DNA of 64,000 nt from Paenibacillus mendelii (GCF_024498075.1 NZ_JANHOF010000017.1:1-64000); one strand, 5' to 3'; shown: positions 1 through 9,528, numbered from the stretch's first letter. Notes: generated by a model not told the origin, from the sequence alone. Translations and numbers: made by a program.

Positions 1-62
1 AGCGGTAGAGCATCGCCTTGCCAAGGCGAGGGTCGCGGGTTCGATTCCCGTCTTCCGCTCCA
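1..62 (+). tRNA. tRNA-Gly (GCC), 5' end missing
   Basis: The window opens inside this tRNA. The D-arm remnant, an anticodon arm with loop TTGCCAA (anticodon GCC at 20-22), the T-arm with GGTTCGATTCC and an encoded CCA (60-62) are present. It is the first of four tRNAs in a row. Confidence 0.93.
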
Positions 63-68
63 TGATAT

Positions 69-145
69 GTGCCCTTAGCTCAGCTGGATAGAGCATTTGA
101 CTACGAATCAAAAGGTCGGGAGTTCGAATCTCTCAGGGCACGCCA
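69..145 (+). tRNA. tRNA-Arg (ACG)
   Basis: Full cloverleaf of 77 nt. Acceptor GTGCCCT pairs with AGGGCAC, the discriminator is G, and CCA is encoded at 143-145. The anticodon loop CTACGAA carries ACG at 103-105. Confidence 0.96.
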
Positions 146-157
146 TTTTATACTTAT

Positions 158-234
158 CGGGATGTAGCTCAGCTTGGTAGAGCACCTGGTTTGGGACCAG
201 GGGGTCGCATGTTCAAATCGTGTCATCCCGACCA
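158..234 (+). tRNA. tRNA-Pro (TGG)
   Basis: Full cloverleaf of 77 nt. Acceptor CGGGATG pairs with CATCCCG, the discriminator is A and CCA is encoded. Anticodon loop TTTGGGA gives TGG at 192-194. Confidence 0.96.
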
Positions 235-243
235 TCTTTTCAT

Positions 244-317
244 GCGGGTGTAGTTCAATGGTAGAACTTTAGCCTTCCAAGCTAATAGCGTGGGTTCGAT
301 TCCCATCACCCGCTCCA
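244..317 (+). tRNA. tRNA-Gly (TCC)
   Basis: Full cloverleaf of 74 nt. Acceptor GCGGGTG pairs with CACCCGC, then T and an encoded CCA. Anticodon loop CTTCCAA gives TCC at 276-278. Last member of the tRNA cluster. Confidence 0.96.
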
Positions 318-330
318 TCATGTCAATTCG

Positions 331-360
331 AAGCCTCTGCTCACCTGCAGAGGCTTTTTT
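331..360 (+). terminator. Terminator of the tRNA cluster
   Basis: AAGCCTCTGC pairs with GCAGAGGCTT across a six-base loop, followed by a T run. Confidence 0.88.
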
Positions 361-401
361 GATTCCTTTTGCAGGGCATGAATGAATTGCACACCACATC
401 A

Positions 402-437
402 CAGAAGAAGCCCTCCGATTCCGGAAGGCTTCTTCTG
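402..437. terminator. Hairpin downstream of the membrane-protein gene
   Basis: CAGAAGAAGCC pairs with GGCTTCTTCTG and an inner TCCG/CGGA extends the stem. It lies 55 bp past the stop codon of the minus-strand gene at 492-881. There is no T run on either side, so terminator function is an inference. Confidence 0.4.
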
Positions 438-491
438 CACTGCACACCCGGCAAGGGCGCAATATCTATAGGACCGACTAGCCGCAGGAGG

Positions 492-881
492 TTAGTCCTT
501 GGCAAACAGCTTCTTATCAAAGAAGACAAGGACGAGAAACAGAGCCATGGCGATCAGCAGTACGGATGCGGGGATAATAAAGCCCAGCAGCGTCGCCGTA
601 TTCTCCATCTTGTTATACACCAGCATGCCAATGGGCATAAGTCCGCCGCCGATCAGACTTGTCCAAGCATGGAATCGGGCAGTTTTCTTCATGCTGATCT
701 CTTTGAATACATAATAGAACATACCGTATGCAAACAGGCTTAGCCAGCCGACTACAAGGATGTGGGCATGGGCTGGAATCATCGAGTAATCTTTTCTGCC
801 CGCCATATCAGCGCCCATGAGCGCCCCCATTAACGCATAGATGGCTGCAACACGGATCAACCATTTACTATAATTTTTCAT
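492..881 (-). CDS. Small heme-copper-oxidase-subunit-I-like membrane protein
   Basis: A 129-residue integral membrane protein with about four hydrophobic helices. The second begins with HAHILVVGW, which resembles a His-rich helix of heme-copper oxidase subunit I. At 129 residues it is far shorter than a true subunit I (over 450), so it cannot be a complete oxidase; whether it binds heme is unknown. The start has AGGTGAG just upstream. Its promoter region carries four 11-bp-spaced GTTCA repeats on the coding strand (931-968), suggesting control by an OmpR/PhoP-type regulator. It stands alone, between the tRNA cluster and the divergent htpG. Confidence 0.75.
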   Translation of the reverse strand: MKNYSKWLIRVAAIYALMGALMGADMAGRKDYSMIPAHAHILVVGWLSLFAYGMFYYVFKEISMKKTARFHAWTSLIGGGLMPIGMLVYNKMENTATLLGFIIPASVLLIAMALFLVLVFFDKKLFAKD

Positions 882-930
882 TTCAAACTCACCTCAACCC
901 TTATTTAATCTCTAATTTACGCTGCGAAAA

Positions 931-968
931 TGAACCCAATATGAACAAGAGGTGAACGATATGTGAAC
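931..968 (-). promoter_or_regulatory. Four 11-bp-spaced GTTCA repeats (Pho-box-like)
   Basis: On the plus strand TGAAC occurs at 931, 942, 953 and 964, exactly one helical turn apart. On the minus strand this reads as four GTTCA(C/T) units. Tandem TTnACA-like repeats at 11-bp pitch are typical of PhoP and other OmpR-family operators. They lie 50-87 bp upstream of the minus-strand gene at 492-881, followed by a possible -10 near 914-919. Confidence 0.6.
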
Positions 969-1106
969 GCTCGATAGCTATTCATTCTCACATGGTTGAG
1001 TGTACCGCGCTGCTCTCTCTTTGGCAAGATAAGTAAATCTACGAGGTTGAGGCGTTCCTTGCATGCCGCAAAAGACGTGAATACCCTCATTTCTTGCGTC
1101 TACATA

Positions 1107-1136
1107 TTGACATTAAAAATTAGGTTATGTTATATA
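1107..1136 (+). promoter_or_regulatory. SigA-type promoter of htpG
   Basis: TTGACA at 1107-1112, an 18-bp spacer and TATATA at 1131-1136. The CIRCE operator begins 10 bp later, over the expected transcription start. Confidence 0.75.
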
Positions 1137-1146
1137 AAGAGGAGTG

Positions 1147-1173
1147 TTAGCACTCAAGACAAAAGAGTGCTAA
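1147..1173 (+). promoter_or_regulatory. CIRCE operator (HrcA site)
   Basis: A perfect CIRCE element: TTAGCACTC, nine bases, GAGTGCTAA. HrcA binds this site to repress class I heat-shock operons (groESL, dnaK). Here it sits between the promoter and htpG, 118 bp upstream of the htpG start, with no other gene in between. Confidence 0.95.
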
Positions 1174-1291
1174 CGTGCGGAGCTTGTTATTTGATCAACA
1201 GCTGCACGTTTCAGTACAATGACAATGATCGAGACAACAATACCAGAGTCATCAGATTCTAATGCTGCCTATATGGGGAGGAGACCTATTC

Positions 1292-3172
1292 ATGGAGAAG
1301 AAACAATTCCAAGCCGAATCGAAAAGATTGCTCGAGATGATGATTAACTCCATCTACACGCAGAGAGAGATCTTCTTGAGAGAGCTTATATCGAATGCCA
1401 GCGATGCCATCGATAAGCTGTACTACAGAACGCTTGCGGATGAACAGATGGTATTCAATCAAGAGGATTATTACATTAAAGTAACGGCCGATAAGGCAAA
1501 TCGAACCTTGACGATCTCCGATACCGGTATCGGGATGTCTATGGAGGAGCTTGAGAATAACCTGGGGGTTATTGCGAAGAGCGGCTCTCTTGCTTTCAAG
1601 AAAGAGAATGAAGCGAAGGACGGCCACAATATCATCGGGCAATTCGGGGTGGGCTTCTACTCGGCGTTCATGGTGGCGGATGAGGTCACGGTAATCAGTA
1701 AGGCGCTGGGCAGTGATGAGGCGTTCAAATGGGAATCCCAAGGGACGGATGGCTATACGATCGTTCCGTGCGAGAAGGATACGGTAGGCACGGAAATTAC
1801 GCTGAAAATCAAAGCGAATACGGAAGACGATCAGTATGATGAATATTTGGAAGAGTACCGGTTGAAGGCCATCATTAAAAAATACTCCGACTTCATCCGC
1901 TATCCGATCAAGATGGATGTGAAGGGCCAACGTCCTAAAGAGGGCAGCGAGAATGAGTTCGAGGAATATCAGGAAGAACAGACCGTCAACAGCATGGTTC
2001 CGATCTGGCGCAAGAACAAGAACGAGCTGACGACAGAGGATTATGAGCGTTTCTATCAAGAGAAGCGCTATGGCTTCGACAAGCCGCTGAAGCATGTTCA
2101 TATTAGCGCTGACGGTGCGGTTGTGTACAATGCCATTCTGTTTATTCCAGAGAATACGCCGTTTGATTATTACACGAAGGAATACGAGAAAGGGCTCGAG
2201 CTGTATTCCAACGGCGTGCTGATCATGAACAAGTGCGCGGATCTGCTCCCGGATTACTTCAGCTTTGTCAAAGGCATGGTGGACTCCGAGGATCTGTCGC
2301 TCAACATCTCCAGGGAGATGCTTCAGCATGACAGACAATTAAGCTTGATTGCGAAGAATATTAAGAACAAGATCAAGAGCCAGCTGCAGAGCCTGCTGAA
2401 GGACGAGAGAGAGGCCTACGAGCGGTTCTACAAGTCCTTTGGCCGCCAGCTGAAGTACGGCGTATACAGCGACTACGGCGCTCATAAGGACGTGCTGCAG
2501 GATCTGCTGATGTTCCACTCCTCCAAGGAGAAGAAGCTGGTTACGCTTGATGAGTACGTATCGAGAATGCCTGAGGATCAGAAGTACATCTATTACGCTT
2601 CGGGGCCGTCGATCGACAGAATCGAGAAGCTGCCGCAGACCGAGCTGGTTGCGGATAAGGGCTATGAGATCCTCTACTTTACCGATGATATCGATGAGTT
2701 CGCGATCAAGATGTTCATGACGTACAAGGAGAAGGAATTCAAATCAGTATCGAGCGGCGATCTTGGTATTGAATCGGACAAAAGTGAGAATGATACGAAC
2801 TCAGAAGATTCCGGAAACAAAGAGCTGTTCGAGCATATGCAGGGCATTCTAGCGGACAAGGTTAAGCAGGTCAAAGCCTCCAAGCGATTGAGAACCCATC
2901 CGGTATGCTTGTCGACCGAGGGTGAAGTCACCATCGAGATGGAAAAGATTTTGCAGGCTATGCCTAACAGCCAGGATGTTAAAGCGGACAAGGTATTAGA
3001 AATTAACATGAACCATGAGGTGTTCCAATCCTTGAAGGATGCGTATGACAACGATAAAGAGAAGCTCACCCTCTATACGAACCTGCTGTACAATCAAGCT
3101 CTTCTTATCGAAGGATTGCCGATCCAGGATCCGGTTGCCTTCACGAATGATATGTGTAAAATCATGGTTTAA
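1292..3172 (+). CDS. htpG: Chaperone HtpG (Hsp90)
   Basis: Bacterial Hsp90, an ATP-dependent cytosolic chaperone that remodels client proteins. The N-terminal GHKL ATPase region shows [11 protein letters not shown] (Mg/ATP Asn), SDTGIGM and [15 protein letters not shown]. The middle domain has LNISREMLQ with the Arg that contacts the ATP gamma-phosphate. A C-terminal dimerisation domain follows. The start was chosen at 1292 because GGGGAGGAG lies just upstream, giving 626 residues, the usual length; an in-frame ATG at 1262 has no good ribosome site. A promoter and a perfect CIRCE lie directly upstream, so it is likely HrcA-repressed. A terminator follows, so it is monocistronic. Confidence 0.98.
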   Translation: MEKKQFQAESKRLLEMMINSIYTQREIFLRELISNASDAIDKLYYRTLADEQMVFNQEDYYIKVTADKANRTLTISDTGIGMSMEELENNLGVIAKSGSLAFKKENEAKDGHNIIGQFGVGFYSAFMVADEVTVISKALGSDEAFKWESQGTDGYTIVPCEKDTVGTEITLKIKANTEDDQYDEYLEEYRLKAIIKKYSDFIRYPIKMDVKGQRPKEGSENEFEEYQEEQTVNSMVPIWRKNKNELTTEDYERFYQEKRYGFDKPLKHVHISADGAVVYNAILFIPENTPFDYYTKEYEKGLELYSNGVLIMNKCADLLPDYFSFVKGMVDSEDLSLNISREMLQHDRQLSLIAKNIKNKIKSQLQSLLKDEREAYERFYKSFGRQLKYGVYSDYGAHKDVLQDLLMFHSSKEKKLVTLDEYVSRMPEDQKYIYYASGPSIDRIEKLPQTELVADKGYEILYFTDDIDEFAIKMFMTYKEKEFKSVSSGDLGIESDKSENDTNSEDSGNKELFEHMQGILADKVKQVKASKRLRTHPVCLSTEGEVTIEMEKILQAMPNSQDVKADKVLEINMNHEVFQSLKDAYDNDKEKLTLYTNLLYNQALLIEGLPIQDPVAFTNDMCKIMV

Positions 3173-3196
3173 TAAGAGCGAATACAGGTAAGAAGG

Positions 3197-3235
3197 ATAA
3201 CCCGCACTGGTGTTGACCAGTGCGGGTTATTTATC
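3197..3235 (+). terminator. htpG terminator
   Basis: ATAACCCGCACTGG pairs perfectly with CCAGTGCGGGTTAT across a six-base loop, followed by TTATCGTTT. Confidence 0.85.
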
Positions 3236-3439
3236 GTTTGGCGCGCGGTGTGGCGCTGTACGACGGCAGGTAAAGCGGCCTTGAAATATGGGGTTCGTTA
3301 TTGTAAAAAATTGTGATAATATGTAGCTTGTAGAAAAAGGAATCTAGTATCTATAGCTATTTTATTGCTAGAGTAAACGGCCGTACTTCAAACGGAGGAG
3401 GTGTTAGAGGGCTGATTTAGTAACATGCTCGATTAGTTA
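3236..3439. other. Upstream region of the SLH protein gene
   Basis: About 200 bp, AT-rich around 3300-3370. It probably carries the promoter of the gene at 3516, but I see no clean -35/-10 pair. A GGAGGAGGTG at 3395-3404 is followed only by a four-codon frame. No gene recognised. Confidence 0.4.
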
Positions 3440-3453
3440 TGTAATCGCTTACT
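3440..3453 (+). promoter_or_regulatory. cre-like site upstream of the surface glycosidase
   Basis: TGTAATCGCTTACT differs from the CcpA cre consensus TGWAARCGYTWNCW at one position. It lies 62 bp upstream of the start at 3516, suggesting carbon catabolite control. Confidence 0.45.
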
Positions 3454-3515
3454 TTAATGTTGTGCTGCGGTATGCGGTACGGAAATCCATTGTACATATG
3501 ACGAGGAGGTTCATC

Positions 3516-6500
3516 ATGAAGGGCTTAAAGAAAGGAAGTATAGCGGCCATCGTAATGGTCATGCTCGTAACCTTGCTATCCGGTATCGCGCCGATAACGG
3601 TCTCTGCAGAGGCATCGGTTCAGGTGTCTTCCAGCGCGCTGCCTGCTGGCAATGCAGTTGACGGCAATACAAATACGTTCTGGGCGAGCGGCGCCACCAT
3701 TAACGAGTATCAAACGGAATGGATCTACATGGATTTGGCGGCAGCCCGGGAAGTTACCGGCGTTAGACTGACGCCTCGAATTGCCGGCAGTGCGGTCTAT
3801 TGCTTTCCGAAGGACTTTGCCATCCAGTACAGCTCCGACGCCGTGAATTGGGTGGACGTACCCGGCCAGACCCATACCGGCTATGCAGCTTCAAACAGTC
3901 AACAGGTGTTTGCCTTTGCCAACCCGGTTAATGCCCAATTCATCCGTGTCCTTGCCACTCGGTTGAGCTTGGATAACGGCACCAATTACTATTTTCAGCT
4001 TGCGGAGTTTAAGGTAGACGTGAATGATACGGAGCCGCCGGCTCTGCTCGGGCTATCTCCTACTAACGGGGAAGCGGAAGCTGCGGTCAATACCCCTCTC
4101 ACGCTAAGCTTCAATGAGCCAGTGCGGAGGGGGACGGCTGGCAATATCACCATTAAACAATCGGATGATCTTATGGTGGAGTCCATACCGGTAACCGATT
4201 CGAGGGTCACCGTCAGTGGCAATCAAGTTACGATCGTACCTTCCGCATATTTGGCATACTCTGCCGCTTATTATGTGGTGGTAGATGCGGGAGCTATTCA
4301 GGATGAGGCAGGCAACGGCTTTGCAGGAATCGCCGGCAGCTCGGCCTGGGCTTTCACGACAGAGGCGATTGAAGCGATACCGCCTGCGGCTAGCGAGTAC
4401 GTGCCAGCCGCAGGAGCATCTCATGTGCCGATCAATGGCAATTTGGTGCTTACCTTCAATGAGGAGGTAAAGAAAGGATCAAGCGGCGCCGTCAACATCA
4501 AGAAGGCGGATGGCAGCCTTGAGCAAGCGATACCGATTGCAAGCTCGAACGTGCTCGTGAGCTCGCGCAAGGTGACCATCAAACTGATCGATAACCTGAA
4601 ATATGATACATCGTATTATGTGGAAATCGATTCTGGAGGGATTATGGATATCGCCGGCAATCCTTATGCAGGGATGGAAGGGAACGGAATATGGGCATTC
4701 AAAACAGTGAAAAATTATATCAAGCTGCCTATTCTGGAAGCTGTGGCTTCATCAATTGCGATCCCTCAGCTGCCAGCAGGCAATGCCATTGACGGAACGG
4801 ATCAATTCTGGGCAAGCACGGCCCATGCATCGGAAACGGCCGAGGAGTGGATCTATATCGGCTTCGAGAACGAGCAGGAGGTTTCCCGGATCAAGCTGCT
4901 GCCCCGCTCGTACAATGGCAGCGTCTATTCCTTTCCGAAGGATTTCAAGCTTCAATCCAGTCTAGATGCCGCCAATTGGACGGATATACCTGGACAATCG
5001 TTTGCTGGATATGTGGCGGGCATGAACGAACAAGTGTTCAACTTCGATACACCGGTTAATGCCAAGTACATTCGTGTGTTTGCGACGAGGCTAACGCAGG
5101 CGGACGGACCGGGCTATTATTTTCAGATTGCCGAGATTCAAGCGGAGAGTATAACAATAGCCGGCGATGCGGGACTGATTCCGCCGCCCTCGGAAGATGC
5201 AGGCATGCATGCGAGCGATCTGTACGACAACACCGGAATCAAATATGCATCCTCCTTATTGAAGGATTCTGACATGGCCGGGGAACGGTTTACGGCAGAA
5301 GGATCGTTCAGCGCGCTTGATGTCTTCGCATTCAATTGGCAGAATCAGACGGGCAGTCTGACCTTGGAACTGTACGCTTGGGATACCGACTATACGACGA
5401 CATTGAGCGGAACAGCCATTGCATCTCAAGTATTTACCGACTACCCGAATAATTCGGCGCTAAAGCTGGTTTTTCCAGCGGCACAGGAAGGCGACTATTT
5501 GTGGGTGCTGAAGAATGCTGCAGGCAAGGTTGGCGTATGGTCCACTGCGAACAGTACGCACCCGAATACGGCATACATGAACGGCGCTGCCGTAACGGGA
5601 GATTACGCAAGCCGAATTTACTACACGGACGCCGCGGATGCTAAGATGAGCGGCTATCCGTTCGCGAGTGATGCGCCCAATAACTTCTCCACCTATTTAA
5701 ACCGCATGTGGAGCATCTACGGCGCGGTCAATGACGGCACCAATGCCGTGTACAAGTTCGGCAACGAGCCGACTTACTTTGACTGGATTGCGACTAAGCT
5801 GCTGTGGAGCAACGAAGCGGCGTATAAGCAGGAATTGCGAAATAAGGTGAGAGATTTTGCCATCGGCAGCGACGGATATGTATGGTCATGGTCGAACCTG
5901 GAGAGATGGCCGAGCGGCGACTCGCTGCACTATGGCAATAACGTGAATTACATCATCGCGGTTTATAAGATTCTGTCATGGGAGAACAGCACAGACTTTC
6001 TGAATGAAGTGGATGCCACAACGTCGGCGGCTGGAGATGTGTCTTCCGGTCTAACCGTCAGGCAGAAGGTCGATATGGCCATGAACTATATTTTGAACGA
6101 ACTGAACGGCAGCAATGGTTTATTGATTATTGACAACGGCGAGAATACCGGCAAGGCGGACGGACATGCCAGCAATTACTGGGATAACCTCAAGTACGGC
6201 TATAAGGAAGGCTATTCCAACATATATTTCTATCAATCGCTGCTGGCCATGAGCGGCATTGAACGAATGACGGGTGATGCCAGCGAGGCAGCGCGACTCG
6301 CGGCACTTGCCGAGACGGCAAAAGCAAACTATGACGCTACCTTCTGGGATGCTTCGAAAGGTAGATACGTAGCCACGATCGACGAGGACGGCAAGGCGTG
6401 GGACTTCGGATTTACGTTCCAGAATATGGAGGCACTTGCGAACGGGCTGGGCGACAACGCCAAGGCAACCCGTATTTATGATTGGCTGGACGGGCGGCGG

Positions 6501-8459
6501 ATTATAGATGGCGATACATCGACAGGAGCAGATATTTATAATGCCTTCAACTATGCGCCGAGGGCCAATACTGTCCCAATCGAGAGTACAGGGGCCCCTT
6601 ATTGGTGGAACGATGTGGGCGGAGGAATTCCGGTTACCTCAAGCGGAGGCTGGAACGAGCATCTCGAGAATGGCGGAACGATATTCTATATCTCCTTCTA
6701 TGACCTTGTCGCTCGCGCCAAATACTTCGGGGCGGATAATGCCAAAGCGCGATTCGATGCGATCATGAGTGAGTTCAGGATTGACGAACTGCGGAGAGAC
6801 CGGAAAAACAGCTACGGTGCTGCCTGGCTGGAAGGTATCGTCGGGGAGTTCCCGGAAAGCGGGCTTGTGCCAGCGTCTTACCTGTATGCCTTCATGGGAA
6901 TTGACGCCGCCGGAGACACCATGAGAATCTATCCGAACCTGCCAAGCGATACGACCCATTCCGTCGTGAAGGATATCGTGTATGGCGGCGTGAAGTATGA
7001 CATCACGGAGAAGAAAGTGTCTGGCGGCTATCAGGTTGAAATTGCAACCAACAATGGAGGTGCCGGGAAGCCGAAATTTACGGTAGGCAGCCTTCGTCCG
7101 AAAGCCGTGTACACCCTGACAAACCAGGATCGGACGAACGGAAGAATAGTATCTGCCGATGTGGTAACGAACGACAGAGGTGAGGTCATTCTCCATCAGA
7201 ATATGGAAGGAAGCAGCAAGCTGACTCTTGTCTATAAGGGCGTGTACACGCCACCGCAGCCTCCAATCCAGATATCGGTGCCGCAAGCAGGAATACCTTC
7301 ATCTTCTTCGGTACACATTGCTGCGGGAGAAGTACTTGCGGAAGTGAAGGCTGATGATGAAGGTACCGTTGAAGTTGATTTTGAGCTAGAAGACCTGATG
7401 AAAGCTATGGAAGATACGCAGGGCAAGAAGCTGCTTATCGGAGTGAAGGTTAACGGGGAAGCAGCTAAAATGAAAGTCAGGTTACCGGTTCAGACGTTAA
7501 TTACGGCCGCCGGCAGCAATATAACTGAGCTCGAGATTGATACAGGACTAGCACGAATTTCCGTCAATCCAGCTGAGCTGAAAGAAGCTTTGGGAGCCGC
7601 GGCAGCCTACTTCGAGTTCGCAGTCTCCGAAGCGGATACGGGCGCACTATCTGAAGAGCTCAGGAAGCTGGCTGGGGGCAGTGCTGCGCATGCTATTATT
7701 TTGACCGTGGATGGGAAGACCATTGCACCATTCAGCGGAAAGATCACCGCGGCAATCCCCTATAGCTTGAACCAGGGGGAGAAGGCTGACACGTTGACGG
7801 TTCTGTATCTGGCTGAAGACGGAACGGTAAGAAACATGATGGGCAGGTATGATTCCAAGACCAATGAGATGGTGTTTACAACTGGAATACTCGGTACGTT
7901 CTTGGTGAAAAACGTCGTTGTGAGGTTCGCTGATCTGGAGCACGGTTATTGGGCCGAGGATTATATTGCTTCGATGGCGGCTAAAGGGATCATCGAAGGA
8001 ACAGGATCCAATACCTTTAATCCGACCGGAGCGCTGCGACGGGCTGAATTTGTAAGGATGCTGGCAGTCGCGGCTGGAATTATGGATGACGAAGCCAGCG
8101 TAGACTTCTCCGATGTGGCCGCAGAAGAATGGTTTTATAACTATGTGGCATCCGCCTATAAGGCAGGCTTAGTCACAGGGAAGTCTGACGGGACATTTGA
8201 TCCGAACGGGAAGATCACAAGACAAGAAATGGCCGTTATGATTGCCAGGGCACTGGGCGAGAAGGCTTCAACAGCCTCAGGGCTATCGCAGATACTGAAC
8301 TTTAAGGATTATGACCGGATTGCCGGCTGGGCCAAAGAAGGCGTAGCACGAGCTGTAGCTGGAGGCTATATAACCGGTAAGCCGGGCCCTGTCATGGATC
8401 CTGAAGGAGATGCGACCCGGGCAGAAGGAGCGGCAATCATCTATAGGTTCTATAACTGA
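3516..8459 (+). CDS. SLH-anchored multidomain glycosidase-like surface protein
   Basis: A 1647-residue exported protein. A signal peptide spans about 1-31. It is followed by a discoidin/F5-8C-type (CBM32-like) domain (~32-168), two SbsA-type Ig-like (Big_5) repeats (~170-405) and a second F5-8C domain (~406-545). A beta-rich region comes next, then an alpha/alpha-toroid region (~738-1140) with many Trp/Asp/Glu motifs (NYWDNLKYGY, YWWNDVGGG, GGWNEHLENGG) resembling six-hairpin glycosidases. Acidic linkers lead to three SLH repeats (~1470-1647) that bind pyruvylated wall polymer. I cannot name the GH family or substrate. The start at 3516 has GAGGAGG in place and removes 18 unlikely N-terminal residues. 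A terminator follows at 8472. Confidence 0.85.
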   Translation: MKGLKKGSIAAIVMVMLVTLLSGIAPITVSAEASVQVSSSALPAGNAVDGNTNTFWASGATINEYQTEWIYMDLAAAREVTGVRLTPRIAGSAVYCFPKDFAIQYSSDAVNWVDVPGQTHTGYAASNSQQVFAFANPVNAQFIRVLATRLSLDNGTNYYFQLAEFKVDVNDTEPPALLGLSPTNGEAEAAVNTPLTLSFNEPVRRGTAGNITIKQSDDLMVESIPVTDSRVTVSGNQVTIVPSAYLAYSAAYYVVVDAGAIQDEAGNGFAGIAGSSAWAFTTEAIEAIPPAASEYVPAAGASHVPINGNLVLTFNEEVKKGSSGAVNIKKADGSLEQAIPIASSNVLVSSRKVTIKLIDNLKYDTSYYVEIDSGGIMDIAGNPYAGMEGNGIWAFKTVKNYIKLPILEAVASSIAIPQLPAGNAIDGTDQFWASTAHASETAEEWIYIGFENEQEVSRIKLLPRSYNGSVYSFPKDFKLQSSLDAANWTDIPGQSFAGYVAGMNEQVFNFDTPVNAKYIRVFATRLTQADGPGYYFQIAEIQAESITIAGDAGLIPPPSEDAGMHASDLYDNTGIKYASSLLKDSDMAGERFTAEGSFSALDVFAFNWQNQTGSLTLELYAWDTDYTTTLSGTAIASQVFTDYPNNSALKLVFPAAQEGDYLWVLKNAAGKVGVWSTANSTHPNTAYMNGAAVTGDYASRIYYTDAADAKMSGYPFASDAPNNFSTYLNRMWSIYGAVNDGTNAVYKFGNEPTYFDWIATKLLWSNEAAYKQELRNKVRDFAIGSDGYVWSWSNLERWPSGDSLHYGNNVNYIIAVYKILSWENSTDFLNEVDATTSAAGDVSSGLTVRQKVDMAMNYILNELNGSNGLLIIDNGENTGKADGHASNYWDNLKYGYKEGYSNIYFYQSLLAMSGIERMTGDASEAARLAALAETAKANYDATFWDASKGRYVATIDEDGKAWDFGFTFQNMEALANGLGDNAKATRIYDWLDGRRIIDGDTSTGADIYNAFNYAPRANTVPIESTGAPYWWNDVGGGIPVTSSGGWNEHLENGGTIFYISFYDLVARAKYFGADNAKARFDAIMSEFRIDELRRDRKNSYGAAWLEGIVGEFPESGLVPASYLYAFMGIDAAGDTMRIYPNLPSDTTHSVVKDIVYGGVKYDITEKKVSGGYQVEIATNNGGAGKPKFTVGSLRPKAVYTLTNQDRTNGRIVSADVVTNDRGEVILHQNMEGSSKLTLVYKGVYTPPQPPIQISVPQAGIPSSSSVHIAAGEVLAEVKADDEGTVEVDFELEDLMKAMEDTQGKKLLIGVKVNGEAAKMKVRLPVQTLITAAGSNITELEIDTGLARISVNPAELKEALGAAAAYFEFAVSEADTGALSEELRKLAGGSAAHAIILTVDGKTIAPFSGKITAAIPYSLNQGEKADTLTVLYLAEDGTVRNMMGRYDSKTNEMVFTTGILGTFLVKNVVVRFADLEHGYWAEDYIASMAAKGIIEGTGSNTFNPTGALRRAEFVRMLAVAAGIMDDEASVDFSDVAAEEWFYNYVASAYKAGLVTGKSDGTFDPNGKITRQEMAVMIARALGEKASTASGLSQILNFKDYDRIAGWAKEGVARAVAGGYITGKPGPVMDPEGDATRAEGAAIIYRFYN

Positions 8460-8471
8460 ATCTAATAAGAG

Positions 8472-8501
8472 GCTCAAGTTGAACCCAACTTGAGCTTTTT
8501 T
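8472..8501 (+). terminator. Terminator of the SLH protein gene
   Basis: GCTCAAGTTG pairs with CAACTTGAGC across a four-base loop, followed by TTTTTT. Confidence 0.92.
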
Positions 8502-8621
8502 CTGTACATATCGCACCTGATGAGGTATATTTCATCATGCTTGGTTAAATAACCATAGATAAGGGATACAACTAATGAAGGACAAGTAATAACGATTTAT
8601 AAACCCTAATGGAGTGATCAT

Positions 8622-8816
8622 TTGAGTAAAGCGAAGGGTAAAGGCGGAACGGGCAGAGGAACGGATAAGAAAGGCTGGAACAGATGGCAAGCCAGCGCTA
8701 ACCGGGCCAAGAACGCTCCCAAACCATACACAAGCAAAGGCGTCAAGAAAGCGGATGGAACAAAGGGCACAGGCGGCACCGGCAGTTCAAGCAGCGCAAA
8801 GAGTAATAAAGAATAG
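8622..8816 (+). CDS. Small basic Gly/Lys-rich hypothetical protein
   Basis: A 64-residue, strongly basic, low-complexity protein (KGKGGTGRGTDKKGWNRWQ near the N-terminus, Ser/Gly/Lys-rich tail). It starts with TTG at 8622, with GGAG seven bases upstream. No hydrophobic segment or known domain. Composition suggests nucleic-acid binding or disorder, but function is unknown. The next gene starts 17 bp after its stop, with its ribosome site there, so the two are probably co-transcribed. Confidence 0.65.
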   Translation: MSKAKGKGGTGRGTDKKGWNRWQASANRAKNAPKPYTSKGVKKADGTKGTGGTGSSSSAKSNKE

Positions 8817-8833
8817 AAGGAGCTGGGTTTATT

Positions 8834-9277
8834 TTGGATCACAATGACATCGCAGCAGACATGCCCGCAAACTACGAGGAATTGAAAAAAATGGCCAATC
8901 GCACATCGAGTTGGAAAGAACGGCTGGAGGCGGTCAATGAGCTGGGCCAATGGAACAATAAACAAATCATTGATATCCTGACGCATCGAATGATGAACGA
9001 TACGGTATACAGCGTACAGGAAGCAGCATATTTGAAGCTTAAAGCGCTTGGCGAAGCTGTCGAGCAGCCGCCGCGGAGAAAAGGCGAGCTGGTTAAGGGC
9101 GCCACGAAGATCCTCGTCAGAGTGAAGAAGAGCCTGCCGCAGGGTCATACATTCGAAGCGTTCAAGGAGAAGCTCCAGAAGATGAGACTCGATGTGTATG
9201 ACGCCTACGAAGGCGACAAGGGCGCTGATTTCGATCAGTGGCTGGAGACTACTTGGGCATCGCTATCTGCGCGGTAA
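8834..9277 (+). CDS. HEAT-like repeat protein
   Basis: A 147-residue soluble protein starting with TTG; AAGGAG sits about 11 bases upstream. The region around 25-75 (SWKERLEAVNELGQW followed by a VYSVQEAAYLKLKALGE helix) reads as one HEAT-repeat pair. The charged helical C-terminus ends in DFDQWLETTW. HEAT folds mediate protein contacts; the partner is unknown. It is likely co-transcribed with the small basic gene upstream and is closed by a hairpin at 9289. Confidence 0.7.
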   Translation: MDHNDIAADMPANYEELKKMANRTSSWKERLEAVNELGQWNNKQIIDILTHRMMNDTVYSVQEAAYLKLKALGEAVEQPPRRKGELVKGATKILVRVKKSLPQGHTFEAFKEKLQKMRLDVYDAYEGDKGADFDQWLETTWASLSAR

Positions 9278-9288
9278 CGCCCTTCAAC

Positions 9289-9341
9289 ACCCCCGGAAAA
9301 TCGTGAACGACTGCGATAACGGGGGTATTTTATTCTTTTTA
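9289..9341 (+). terminator. Terminator after the HEAT-like gene
   Basis: ACCCCCG (9289-9295) pairs with CGGGGGT (9320-9326), followed by a T-rich tract. Confidence 0.65.
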
Positions 9342-9528
9342 AGGGCAAAAATGAATGTAGAAGGTTCCTAATTATGTTACTTTCGGCATATGGGTGTACT
9401 AATCCGTCCATTATTAGTATGATAGAAGAGTATGATTTCGTGAATAGGAAGCGTTCCATTCTAACCTAATCAACCAGATCAATATGTACTGTTAAAATTG
9501 GGTAAGAGGATGGGGGGACATTGCCAAA

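Noticed and set aside
996-1262. 88-codon open frame upstream of htpG
   Set aside because: It runs through the promoter and CIRCE operator and has no ribosome site.
1286-2338. 350-codon minus-strand frame inside htpG
   Set aside because: Mirror of the htpG codon pattern; no ribosome site or recognisable domain.
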